A stretch of 64,000 nt of DNA from positions 30,307 through 94,306 of the forward strand of contig CAIQJF010000004.1 in the NCBI GenBank assembly GCA_903872075.1, written 5' to 3'. Below, one piece after another: positions 44,814-55,293 of the stretch; positions within the stretch are counted from its first letter, which is position 1, and each line of letters opens with the position of its first letter. The notes under the pieces were generated by a model that searched no databases, was not told the DNA's origin, and saw only the letters and a program-made list of their open reading frames with translations. This DNA is from an uncultured Caulobacteraceae bacterium. Its GTDB lineage: Bacteria > Pseudomonadota > Alphaproteobacteria > Caulobacterales > Caulobacteraceae. A program made the position numbers and the translations under genes.

Positions 44814-46313
44814 ATGCTCCCCAAGCCGAGAGCCGACCTCACGCCCAACACCGCGGCGTTCGAGAATACCCCCCTGATCAAGCCAACCGGCTTTCGGGAA
44901 TATGACGCTCGCTGGATTCTGGGTCAGGAGATCAACCTCCTGGGAATTCAGGCGCTCGGCCTCGGCCTTGGCGCCTATATTCATGAGCGCGGCGAGCGAC
45001 GGATCGTCGTCGGTCATGACTTCCGGTCCTATTCGCTGTCGGTGAAACAGGCGCTGACCCTGGGTCTGTTGCAGGCCGGGTGCGAGGTGCTGGACATCGG
45101 CCTCGCGCTCTCGCCCATGGCCTATTTCGCCCAGTTCGACCTTGAGGCGCCGTGCGTGGCGATGATCACGGCCAGCCACAATGAGAACGGTTGGACAGGG
45201 GTGAAAATGGGCGTCGGACCGCCTCTGACCTTCGGTCCCGAGGAGATCGGCCGGTTGAAGGCGATCGTTCTCGCCGGCGGCGCCCAGTCCCGTCCGGGCG
45301 GCACCCTGACCCAGGTCCAGGGTCTGACCGAGCGCTACATCGCCGACGTCGCCGCGCGCTGCCGTCTGACCCGGCCCCTGCGGGTGGTCTGCGCCTGCGG
45401 CAACGGCACGGCCGGCGCCTTCGCGCCGGAGGCGCTGCGCCGCATGGGCGCGGAGGTCATCGAGGTCGACTGCGACCTCGACTGGAGCTTCCCCAATTAC
45501 AACCCCAATCCCGAGGACTCGGCCATGCTGGCGGCCATGGGTGCGGCGGTGAAGGTCCACGGGGCGGATCTGGCCTTTGGCTTCGACGGCGACGGCGACC
45601 GATGCGGCGTCGTCGACGATCGCGGCGAGGAGATTTTCGCCGACAAGATGGGCTTGCTGCTGGCCCGTGACCTGGCCCCACGCCATCCGGGCGCGAGTTT
45701 CGTGGTCGACGTCAAATCCACCGGCCTGTTCGCGACCGACGCGGTGCTCGCCGCGCACGGCGCCAGCGTTCTCTACTGGAAGACCGGTCACAGCTACATC
45801 AAGCGCAAAACCGCCGAGACCGGGGCCCTGGCCGGGTTCGAGAAATCCGGCCACTATTTCATGAACGCGCCACTTGGCCGCGGATACGACTGCGCCCTGA
45901 CCGCCGCCGCCGCGGTGCTGACCATGCTCGACCGCAATCCGGACAGGTCGATCAGCGACCTGAAACGGGAGCTTCCGCCCGCCTACACGTCGCTCACCAT
46001 GAGCCCCCATTGTGCGGACGAGGAGAAGTACCGGGTGCTGGAAGGCATCGTCGCGATCTATCAGGATCTCGCGGGACGGGGCGAAAAGATCCTCGGCCGC
46101 CGGATCGCCACTTTGCTGACGATCAACGGCGTGCGGGTCACCCTCGACGACGGATCCTGGCTCCTGGTGCGCGCCTCCTCCAACAAGCCCGAACTGGTCG
46201 TCGTCGTCGAGAGCACGCGGAGCGCGGAAGACATGCGCGATCTCTTCCGCAAAGAGGTGAAGCCGCGTTTGGCCGCGTGGACCGAGATCGGCGCCTTCAA
46301 CCAGGAAATCTGA
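44814..46313 (+). CDS. Phosphomannomutase/phosphoglucomutase
   Basis: A 499-residue alpha-D-phosphohexomutase. The phosphoserine loop is CVAMITASHNENGW (Ser121), the metal loop FGFDGDGDRCGVVDD, the sugar-binding loop GFEKSGHYFMNAP, and the phosphate-binding end LLVRASSNKPELVVVVEST. These match AlgC/ManB-type bifunctional enzymes supplying GDP-mannose or UDP-glucose precursors; which hexose is preferred is not clear. ATG 44814 gives the usual start; the frame extends further upstream without a family match. It opens a block with glmM, glmS, galU and two glycosyltransferases. Confidence 0.9.
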   Translation: MLPKPRADLTPNTAAFENTPLIKPTGFREYDARWILGQEINLLGIQALGLGLGAYIHERGERRIVVGHDFRSYSLSVKQALTLGLLQAGCEVLDIGLALSPMAYFAQFDLEAPCVAMITASHNENGWTGVKMGVGPPLTFGPEEIGRLKAIVLAGGAQSRPGGTLTQVQGLTERYIADVAARCRLTRPLRVVCACGNGTAGAFAPEALRRMGAEVIEVDCDLDWSFPNYNPNPEDSAMLAAMGAAVKVHGADLAFGFDGDGDRCGVVDDRGEEIFADKMGLLLARDLAPRHPGASFVVDVKSTGLFATDAVLAAHGASVLYWKTGHSYIKRKTAETGALAGFEKSGHYFMNAPLGRGYDCALTAAAAVLTMLDRNPDRSISDLKRELPPAYTSLTMSPHCADEEKYRVLEGIVAIYQDLAGRGEKILGRRIATLLTINGVRVTLDDGSWLLVRASSNKPELVVVVESTRSAEDMRDLFRKEVKPRLAAWTEIGAFNQEI

Positions 46314-46477
46314 TCCGCACCTTGCCAGGTCCGGCGACGACCGACCTGTCACAAATAATTGGAGGCGGTAGGGCGCCGCCATCGTCTTGGAGACAGCGGC
46401 GGGCGATCCTGGGATTGTCCTGCGGCGAATCGCGGCCGACAATCAGGGCAGCGTGAGACGACACTGGGGGGTGCTGG

Positions 46478-48013
46478 ATGAGGCTTGAGGTTGGGCGACT
46501 GTGGATGGCTGTCGCCGCGTGCGCCTGCCTTGCGCTCGCCGCCTGCGGCGGCGGGGGCGGCGGAAGCCCTGCGACCACCCCGAGCACCCCGACCGCGCCG
46601 ACCCCCGTCGTCAATCCGGACTGCCCCTACACCGGCGACACGGCGAACGACGGCTGCGCCGGGCGCCCGGCCCACGGCTCGTTTCTGGTCTCCAGCTTCT
46701 TCGGCGCCGCCTTCCCGGCTCACGCCATCCAGAGCGGCCAGACATGGTCGAACAACCATCCGCAAAACTTCAACGTGGCCGGCGTGGACTACGCGATCGG
46801 CTATTCCACCGATGTGACCTTGCAGGACCCGGCCACGGCGCCCTTACCCACGGGCTGCACCTATCACACCGGCGGCAATCAGAACCCCACCGGCGGCCCC
46901 TACATCGTGTGCGTGAAACTGACCGGCACGACCAGGTTCGAGAATTTCAATTTCGGCCCGGCCTTTGGTCACGACTGCATCCCGATCGTCGTCAGCGCCG
47001 GAGCCACCGGTGAACTGGTCTTCAACAACGACAATTTCGACATGGGCGCGAACTGCGCCGGACTGAACACCGCCACGACGCTCGGTTCTTTGATCTCCAT
47101 TCAGCCCTCAGGACCGGGCGGGCTTAATCTGACGATGACCAACGTGCAGCTCCACGGCGAATTCCCGAAGTTTCACAATTCGCTGCTGAGTCTGGTCAAC
47201 TTCAATACGGGGTCGAACGGCGGCAATTTCACCTGCGACGACAGCGTCTGGCTGAACTCACCGGTGCGCTTCGTGACGATTGGCGGCGCGGGGTCGGTGA
47301 CCTGTAAGCACAGCTACGCCGAGGGCGTGGCCATGCTCATTCCCAACGCGCAGCATGGCGAATTTCTCGAGACCGTGAACTATCCTGACGCCGCCACGGT
47401 CTCCCTTCAACAATACTCGTTTATGACGTTCGTGACGCCGGCGAACACGCCGCCGGCCTCGGCCACCACCTGGATGTATTTCGCGGTGAACAGCACGACC
47501 GCGGTGTTCAGCAATGTCCAGGCCGATCACAACACGGTCGTGGTCAACAGCGCGGGACCGTTCGGCTGGTCATTGTCGGGCGCCACCTTGTCCATCACGT
47601 CCCTGCCGTCGTGGTGCACAGGGGCGAACTGCGTGACCATCGGCGCCAACTTCAGCGCGCCGGGACTCTCCGGGTCGCGGCGGATCAACGCCTATGGCAC
47701 GGGCTCCGGCGGGGTGGGGACATATGCCATCGCCAAGGCGCTCAGCGGCCCGTCGTCAGGAAGCCAGGGCTGGCTGACCGTTCACTCCGCGGCGGCCGTG
47801 GAGTTCGGCGCCAACACCTTCACCAGCTCGACCCTGGACTCGAACTTCATCGACCCGACCGGCGCAACCGCCTGTTTCATGGCGCCGAACAACCCGACCT
47901 TCACGAACCTGACCGTGATTACCGGCAATGTGAATCTGCGTGACGGCTCGGCGGTGACCGGGATCGGCTACCAGAACGGCACGTCGGTCCTGTGCAACGG
48001 CGCGGCGATCTGA
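46478..48013 (+). CDS. Large lipoprotein, probably beta-helical, unknown function
   Basis: A 511-residue lipoprotein: signal with lipobox CLALAACGGGGGG (Cys lipidated), then a Pro/Thr linker (TTPSTPTAPTPVV). The body is rich in Asn, Gly, Thr and short beta strands, with motifs such as FENFNFGPAFGHDCIP, LTMTNVQLHGEFPKFHNSL, DDSVWLNSPVRF and AVFSNVQADHNTVVV. That pattern is typical of right-handed beta-helix repeats, as in pectate-lyase-like folds, but no catalytic motif is evident. Possibly a surface adhesin or polysaccharide-binding protein. It lies between sugar-phosphate mutase genes, so a link to surface glycans is conceivable. Confidence 0.65.
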   Translation: MRLEVGRLWMAVAACACLALAACGGGGGGSPATTPSTPTAPTPVVNPDCPYTGDTANDGCAGRPAHGSFLVSSFFGAAFPAHAIQSGQTWSNNHPQNFNVAGVDYAIGYSTDVTLQDPATAPLPTGCTYHTGGNQNPTGGPYIVCVKLTGTTRFENFNFGPAFGHDCIPIVVSAGATGELVFNNDNFDMGANCAGLNTATTLGSLISIQPSGPGGLNLTMTNVQLHGEFPKFHNSLLSLVNFNTGSNGGNFTCDDSVWLNSPVRFVTIGGAGSVTCKHSYAEGVAMLIPNAQHGEFLETVNYPDAATVSLQQYSFMTFVTPANTPPASATTWMYFAVNSTTAVFSNVQADHNTVVVNSAGPFGWSLSGATLSITSLPSWCTGANCVTIGANFSAPGLSGSRRINAYGTGSGGVGTYAIAKALSGPSSGSQGWLTVHSAAAVEFGANTFTSSTLDSNFIDPTGATACFMAPNNPTFTNLTVITGNVNLRDGSAVTGIGYQNGTSVLCNGAAI

Positions 48014-48023
48014 GCCCGGAGGG

Positions 48024-49382
48024 TCAGGCTGCCTGGGCGGCAGCCCGGACCGCGCCGGCGATCTGGCCGACGACCTGACGGACCAGCTTTTCGTCATCGC
48101 CCTCGGCCATCACGCGGATCAGGCGCTCGGTGCCTGAGGCGCGCACCAGGACCCGTCCGGCGCCGTTGAGGCGGGCCTCGCCCTCGGCGATCGCCGCCTT
48201 GACGGTCTCGCTTTCCAGGGGCTTTCCGGCGGCGAAGCGGACGTTTTCCAGCTTTTGCGGCACCGGCTGAAACTGGCGCGCCAGATCGCTCATGCGCTTG
48301 CCGGTCCGCACCAGTTCGGCCAGCACCTGCAGGGCAGCGATCAGTCCGTCGCCGGTGGTGGAATAGTCGGACAGGATGATGTGGCCGCTGGCCTCGCCGC
48401 CGAGGTTGAACCCACCTTCGCGCATCCGCTGCATCACATAGCGATCGCCGACAGCGGTTCGCTCAAGGCTCAGCTTCCGGTCGGCGAGGAATCGTTCAAG
48501 ACCGAGATTCGACATCACCGTCGCCACGACGCCGCCTCCGGTGAGAAGGCCCTGGGCCGCCCAGGCCGAGGCGATCACGGCCATGATCTGATCGCCGTCG
48601 ATGACCTCGCCCTTCTCATCGCAGACCGCCAGGCGATCGGCGTCGCCATCCAGGGCGATGCCGATATCGGCCCGGTATTCTTTCACCGCCCGGGCCAGGG
48701 CGGCCGGCGACGTCGAGCCGCATTCGTCGTTGATGTTGTAGCCGTCGGGCGAGACTCCGACGGAGATGACCTCCGCGCCCAGTTCATAGAGCGCGGTCGG
48801 CGCGACCCGGTAGGAGGCGCCGTTGGCGCAGTCCACCACCACGCGCAGGCCGGCGAGGCTGAGGGTGCGCGGGAGGGTGGCTTTCACGATCTCGATGTAG
48901 CGAGCCTGCGCCTCATCCATCCGCGCCACCCGGCCGAGATCCTTGGGTCCGGCGAGGCCCTCCTGGAGCCCCTCGTCCATGAGAGCCTCGATGCGGAGTT
49001 CCACCTCGTCGGAGAGCTTATAGCCGTCGGGACCAAACAGCTTGATGCCGTTGTCGGCGAAGCTGTTGTGCGAGGCCGAGATCATCACCCCGAGGTCGGC
49101 GCGCATCGAGCGGGTCATCATGGCGACGGCCGGGGTGGGCAGAGGGCCGAACAGGCGCACGTCCATGCCGACGCTGGCGAACCCCGCCACAAGGGCCGGT
49201 TCGATCATGTAACCGGACAGGCGGGTGTCCTTGCCGATCACCACCATGTGGCGGCGATCGTGCCCCGATCGAAACAGTTTACCGGCCGCCATCCCGACCC
49301 TCAGGGCCACTTCCGCGGTCATCGGGAACATATTGGCCTGGCCGCGGATGCCGTCGGTGCCGAAGTAGCTACGCTTGCTCAT
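48024..49382 (-). CDS. glmM: Phosphoglucosamine mutase
   Basis: Converts glucosamine-6-phosphate to glucosamine-1-phosphate on the route to UDP-GlcNAc, peptidoglycan and LPS. The 452 residues contain the start [20 protein letters not shown], the phosphoserine loop [17 protein letters not shown] (Ser104 from ATG 49382), the metal loop [15 protein letters not shown] and the substrate loop [23 protein letters not shown] 49382 is preferred to the TTG six bases upstream. It is divergent from glmS, which makes its substrate. Confidence 0.97.
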   Translation of the reverse strand: MSKRSYFGTDGIRGQANMFPMTAEVALRVGMAAGKLFRSGHDRRHMVVIGKDTRLSGYMIEPALVAGFASVGMDVRLFGPLPTPAVAMMTRSMRADLGVMISASHNSFADNGIKLFGPDGYKLSDEVELRIEALMDEGLQEGLAGPKDLGRVARMDEAQARYIEIVKATLPRTLSLAGLRVVVDCANGASYRVAPTALYELGAEVISVGVSPDGYNINDECGSTSPAALARAVKEYRADIGIALDGDADRLAVCDEKGEVIDGDQIMAVIASAWAAQGLLTGGGVVATVMSNLGLERFLADRKLSLERTAVGDRYVMQRMREGGFNLGGEASGHIILSDYSTTGDGLIAALQVLAELVRTGKRMSDLARQFQPVPQKLENVRFAAGKPLESETVKAAIAEGEARLNGAGRVLVRASGTERLIRVMAEGDDEKLVRQVVGQIAGAVRAAAQAA

Positions 49383-49542
49383 GCTCAAATCCTACGCCGA
49401 TTACGGAAATGATACGAAACCGAGATTTATGGTTCCGACCCTGGATGGACCGCTTCAACCCTGGCGCCGTCGGCCTTAACGCGGCATGACCGCGCCTGGT
49501 TGCGACGCTGAATTACATCGCCCGGAAGGACAAACGAAGACC

Positions 49543-51357
<1,815 letters not shown>

Positions 51358-51385
51358 GCGCATGCGTCGGCCTAGATAAAGGCCC

Positions 51386-52270
51386 ATGAAAAAAGTACGC
51401 AAAGCCGTCCTTCCCGTCGCCGGACTTGGCACGCGAATCCTTCCCGCGGCAAAGACCACGCCGAAGAATCTGCTCAATGTGTGGGATCGGCCGCTGCTGG
51501 CCCATGTGGTGGCAGAGGGCCGGGCCGCGGGCATCGAGCACTTCGTGTTCATCACCGGCCGCGGCCAGGGCGCCATCGAGGACTATTTCGATCACGCCTA
51601 CGAGTTGGAGGCCAACCTCGAGGCCAAGGGCCGCACGGAGATTCTCGCGGCCGTTCGCGCCGACCTGCCGTCATCCGGCGAGATGAGCTTCGTGCGTCAG
51701 ATGGCCCCCCTCGGCCTCGGCCACGCAGTGTGGTGCGCCCGCGACCTGATCGGCGATGAGCCCTTCGCGGTGATGCTTCCGGACATGCTGATGGACGCCG
51801 AACCCGGCGCCCTGAGCCAGGCCATCGCGGCCTATGAGGCGGTTGGCGGCAACATCGTGGTGGTCGAACCGGCCCCGCCCGGCGAGGCCCACAAATACGG
51901 CATCGTCGCCCTGGGCGAGACCTCGCCCGGCTTCGACGGCCGCCTGAAGTCCATGACCGGCATGGTGGAAAAGCCCGCGCCCGGCACGGAACCTTCGAAC
52001 CTGTTTATCTCCGGCCGTTACATCCTCCAGCCCGGGGTGTTCGACTCCCTGGCCAGCGGCAAGCGCGGCGCGGGCGGCGAGATCCAGCTGACCGACGCCA
52101 TGCTCGATCGCCTCGGCGCGGATCCGTTCTACGCCCTGGAATATGACGGCGTGACCTATGACTGCGGCGACCCCCTGGGCCTGCTGCGCGCCAATGTCGC
52201 CTACGCCCTGCGCGATCCCGCCGCGGCGGACCGCGCCCGCGCCGCCGTGGAAACCGTCCTCAGAGCCTGA
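51386..52270 (+). CDS. galU: UTP-glucose-1-phosphate uridylyltransferase, divergent
   Basis: Makes UDP-glucose. The 294 residues follow GalU: VRKAVLPVAGLGTRILPAAK, RPLLAHVVAEG, ITGRGQGAIEDYFD, GEIQLTDAML and YDCGDPLGLLRANV. The signature after AAK is altered: most GalU enzymes have KAMPKEMLP, but this one has KTTPKNLLN, and the later LPDD is LPDM. It may use a related sugar or nucleotide. It lies 28 bases after glmS, same strand; the following glycosyltransferase frame continues directly past its stop. Confidence 0.85.
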   Translation: MKKVRKAVLPVAGLGTRILPAAKTTPKNLLNVWDRPLLAHVVAEGRAAGIEHFVFITGRGQGAIEDYFDHAYELEANLEAKGRTEILAAVRADLPSSGEMSFVRQMAPLGLGHAVWCARDLIGDEPFAVMLPDMLMDAEPGALSQAIAAYEAVGGNIVVVEPAPPGEAHKYGIVALGETSPGFDGRLKSMTGMVEKPAPGTEPSNLFISGRYILQPGVFDSLASGKRGAGGEIQLTDAMLDRLGADPFYALEYDGVTYDCGDPLGLLRANVAYALRDPAAADRARAAVETVLRA

Positions 52271-52377
52271 TCATCACCCCAGCCACCGCGACAGAGCAGC
52301 GTCGGCTCCGCGCCGCTCGCGGTCTCGCCCCGAACTGGACAGGTCAGCGTCAAGCCATCAAACCCCCCGTATCAACC

Positions 52378-52382
52378 GGAGG
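52378..52382 (+). promoter_or_regulatory. Ribosome-binding site GGAGG deciding the GT4 start
   Basis: A perfect GGAGG sits eight bases before an in-frame ATC at 52391. No ATG, GTG or TTG is in frame between the galU stop and the well-conserved N-terminal strand of the glycosyltransferase, so this site points to ATC (AUC) as the start. Confidence 0.6.
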
Positions 52383-52390
52383 CCGGCTCA

Positions 52391-53554
52391 ATCACTCGCG
52401 ATGCGCTTCCCGAGGGGTTCACCCTGCTGCAGGTCACGCCCCGGTTGGACGGTGGGGGCGTTGAGCAGGTCACCCTGGACACGGCCCGGGCCGTGACCGT
52501 GGCCGGCGCTCGCTCGCTGGTGGTCTCGGCTGGCGGACGTATGGAGGCCGACTTGGCGGCCGGAGGGTCGCAGTCCATCCGCCTGCCCGTGGACGCAAAG
52601 GACCCCTTCTCGATCTGGGCCAATGCCGGGCGGCTGGTCCGGATCATCCGCGAGCGGGGGGTGAGCCTGGTGCACGTCCGCTCCCGCGCGCCCGCCTTCA
52701 GCGTGCTCCGGGCGGCGCGGATCAGCGGCGTCCCCGTGGTGGCGACCTATCACGGCATCTATCAGGCGCGGTCGGGACTGAAGCGCTGGTACAACGCCGT
52801 CATGACCCGGGGCGATCTGACCCTCGCCAACTCAGCCTTCACCCGCGACCACATCATCGCCGAACACAGACTCGATCCGGCCCGGATCGTTGTGGTTCCG
52901 GAAGGGATCGACACCGCGCGCTTCGACCCGGCGGCGGTCGGCTCCGAGCGGGTCGCCGCCCTGCGTGGCGCTTGGGGACTGACCGACGACGATCCCAGGC
53001 CCATCATTCTCCTGGCCGCACGGCTGACAGGCTGGAAGGGACAGACCACGGCGATTGCCGCCCTGGCGCGGCTGACCGGGCCAACCGCGCCGCGGCTGGT
53101 CCTCGCCGGCAAGGCCCAGAAGCCCGGCGCGGCCGAGGCGCTTGAGGCCGCCGCCCGAGCCGCGGGGGTCAGCGATCGGGTGCGACTTGTCGGAGCGGTT
53201 GAAGACATGCCGGCCGCCTATGCCCTGGCGGATCTCGTCATTGCCCCTTCGACCCTGCCGGAGTCCTTCGGCCGAGGCGTCGCTGAGGCCGCCGCCATGG
53301 GCCGGCCGGTGATCGCTTCGCCGCTAGGCGGCCCGGCGGAAACGATCGTTCATGCCGAGACCGGCTGGCTGGCGCCGCCGGGGGACCCCGAGGCCTGGAC
53401 GGCGGCCATCGGCCACGCCCTGGCGCTGACCTCCGACGCGCGCGCCGCCATCGGGGCGGCCGCCCGGGCGCGCATCGTCTCGCACTTCTCTCTGGAGGCG
53501 ATGGCCGCAGGGACCTTCGCCGTCTACCGCCGCCTGCTTGAGGCGCGCGCATGA
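52391..53554 (+). CDS. Glycosyltransferase family 4, apparent AUC start
   Basis: A 387-residue GT-B glycosyltransferase of envelope glycan synthesis. The N-terminal Rossmann domain opens with GFTLLQVTPRLDGGGVEQVT; donor-domain features are PRPIILLAARLTGWKGQTTA, LVGAVEDMPAAYALADLVIA and PSTLPESFGRGVAEAAAMGR, the Glu-rich nucleotide-sugar motif. The problem is the start: the conserved first strand lies upstream of the first standard start codon (TTG 52445), and the only well-placed candidate is ATC 52391 behind GGAGG. Either AUC is used, or an ATG has mutated or been misread. The stop overlaps the next gene (ATGA). Confidence 0.85.
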   Translation: MTRDALPEGFTLLQVTPRLDGGGVEQVTLDTARAVTVAGARSLVVSAGGRMEADLAAGGSQSIRLPVDAKDPFSIWANAGRLVRIIRERGVSLVHVRSRAPAFSVLRAARISGVPVVATYHGIYQARSGLKRWYNAVMTRGDLTLANSAFTRDHIIAEHRLDPARIVVVPEGIDTARFDPAAVGSERVAALRGAWGLTDDDPRPIILLAARLTGWKGQTTAIAALARLTGPTAPRLVLAGKAQKPGAAEALEAAARAAGVSDRVRLVGAVEDMPAAYALADLVIAPSTLPESFGRGVAEAAAMGRPVIASPLGGPAETIVHAETGWLAPPGDPEAWTAAIGHALALTSDARAAIGAAARARIVSHFSLEAMAAGTFAVYRRLLEARA

Positions 53555-54540
53555 GCGGCCCTCGCGAGGTGCTGGTGATCAAGCTCTCGGCCCTGGGCGA
53601 CATGGTGCTGGCGTTCCCGGCCTTCGCCCGCATCCGCGCCGCCCATCCGCAAGCCCGGATCACCCTCCTCACCACCCCGCCCTACGCCGCCCTGGCGAGC
53701 GCCAGTCCCTTTTTCGACGCCGTGGAGAGCGACGGCCGCCCCCGGACCCTTGGCGGCGCCCTGGCCCTGTTCGCGCGTCTGCGCCGGAGACGGCTGGAGC
53801 TCGTCTACGACCTCCAGGGAAACGACCGAACCAATTTGCTGTTCCAGGCCCTGCGGCCCGCTCCGCCGCGCTGGTCCGGCGTCGCCTTTGGCTGCGCCCT
53901 TCCCCACCGCAACGCGGACCGGATGCGGCTGCACACGCTGGAGCGTCAGGCCGAGCAACTGCGTGACGCGGGAATCTGGCCGGACGCCCCGGTGGAGCCG
54001 GGGACCGCGCCCCCGCCGGACCTGGCGTGGATGTCCGCCCTCACACCCAGGGCTCCGGCGGACGCCCTCGCCGAGTCACGTCCGACCGCCCTCCTCGTCC
54101 CGGGCGCGGCGCCTAGTCGACCGGCCAAACGCTGGCCCGCCGGCGCCTACGCCGAACTCGCGCGGCGACTGACGGACCAGGGGTTCGCGGTGACGTTGAT
54201 CGGCGGCCCCGGCGAGACCGGCCTCGGCCATGAAATCGCGGGCGCGGCGTCCGGCGTGACGAACCTGATCGGCGAGACCGACTTCGCCGGTATCGCCGCC
54301 CTGGGCGCCCGCGCCAGAGTGGCGGTTGGCAACGACACCGGTCCCATGCATCTGATCGCCGCCGCGGGGGCGCCGTGCGTGTCGCTGTTCTCGGGCGATT
54401 CAGACCCCGCCCTTTGCGCACCGCGCGGCAACGTCGTCATCCTGCGGGAGCCCGACCTGGCGGATCTCCGCGCGGAGTCGGTCCTCGATGCGGCCATCAG
54501 CCTCGGCCGACGCGGATTTGCGGACAATCTCCGGGCCTGA
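53551..54540 (+). CDS. Glycosyltransferase family 9 (heptosyltransferase-like)
   Basis: A 329-residue GT9 enzyme, the family that adds heptose or related sugars to the LPS core. Family markers: VLVIKLSALGDMVLAFPAFA at the start, VYDLQGNDRTNLLFQALRP in the acceptor domain, LLVPGAAPSRPAKRWPAGAY and VGNDTGPMHLIAAAGAPCVS in the donor domain. ATG 53551 overlaps the GT4 stop, so the two enzymes are made together and probably act on the same glycan. Confidence 0.93.
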   Translation: MSGPREVLVIKLSALGDMVLAFPAFARIRAAHPQARITLLTTPPYAALASASPFFDAVESDGRPRTLGGALALFARLRRRRLELVYDLQGNDRTNLLFQALRPAPPRWSGVAFGCALPHRNADRMRLHTLERQAEQLRDAGIWPDAPVEPGTAPPPDLAWMSALTPRAPADALAESRPTALLVPGAAPSRPAKRWPAGAYAELARRLTDQGFAVTLIGGPGETGLGHEIAGAASGVTNLIGETDFAGIAALGARARVAVGNDTGPMHLIAAAGAPCVSLFSGDSDPALCAPRGNVVILREPDLADLRAESVLDAAISLGRRGFADNLRA

Positions 54541-54624
54541 GGGCTTGATAGAGCGATTAACCTTGCGCACATACTGTGTTAGTCTGAGCCCAGGTTCAGA
54601 TCAGAACCCCGTTTTAATAGCCCC

Positions 54625-54629
54625 AGGAG
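54625..54629 (+). promoter_or_regulatory. Ribosome-binding site AGGAG deciding the infC AUU start
   Basis: AGGAG ends nine bases before ATT at 54639, which is in frame with infC, while the first ATG (54651) is 21 bases away. This is the classic infC arrangement in which the AUU start allows IF3 to limit its own synthesis. Confidence 0.85.
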
Positions 54630-54638
54630 CTAAAGCCT

Positions 54639-55172
54639 ATTCGCCGTCCCATGCCCGCGCCGCCGTCCAAGGACGGTCCCCGCATAAATGATGAAATCCG
54701 CGTTCCGCGCGTCCTGCTGATCGATCAGCATGGAGAAAAACAGGGGATCATGCCCACCTCGGCCGCGCTGGAAGCCGCCACCGAAGCAGGGCTCGATCTG
54801 GTTGAGGTCTCTCCCACGGCCGATCCGCCGGTCTGTAAGATTCTCGATTTCGGCAAGTTCAAGTTCCAGGAACAGAAGAAAAAGAACGAGGCGCGCAAGC
54901 GTCAGAAGCTCGTCGAGGTCAAGGAGATCAAGCTCCGGCCGAACATCGACGTGCACGACTACGGCGTGAAGGCCAAGGCCATGCACCGCTTCTTCGAAGA
55001 AGGCGACAAGGTGAAGGTCACCCTGCGCTTCCGCGGCGGCGAGATGCGTCATCCGGAACTGGGCATGAAGCTGCTGCAGCAGGTCCGCACGGATTTCGAC
55101 GAGATCGCCAAGGTCGAGTACGAGCCGCGCATGGAAGGCCGGCAGATGATCATGATCCTCGCCCCGCGCTAA
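54639..55172 (+). CDS. infC: Translation initiation factor IF-3
   Basis: Binds the 30S subunit and rejects wrong start codons and initiator mismatches. The 177 residues contain [20 protein letters not shown], the N-domain; the linker [20 protein letters not shown]; and the C-domain [18 protein letters not shown]. The start is ATT 54639 ([15 protein letters not shown]), the usual non-AUG start, not ATG 54651. rpmI and rplT, which follow infC in many bacteria, are absent here: S9 peptidase genes come next. Confidence 0.96.
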   Translation: MRRPMPAPPSKDGPRINDEIRVPRVLLIDQHGEKQGIMPTSAALEAATEAGLDLVEVSPTADPPVCKILDFGKFKFQEQKKKNEARKRQKLVEVKEIKLRPNIDVHDYGVKAKAMHRFFEEGDKVKVTLRFRGGEMRHPELGMKLLQQVRTDFDEIAKVEYEPRMEGRQMIMILAPR

Positions 55173-55293
55173 GCCGGGCGAGGGGCCGCCCCGAAGGTGG
55201 CCAATCTCACACAAATAGGGCGTCATCCCCGGATGTTCTCTGGGGATTTGCTCGTCTACGCTGGCTGCCAGGCAAACGCGCCTGGGGGGCGAT

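Noticed and set aside
49389..49542. Possible glmS ribozyme upstream of glmS
   Set aside because: The self-cleaving element is known mainly from Gram-positive bacteria, and the short gap shows none of its conserved core.
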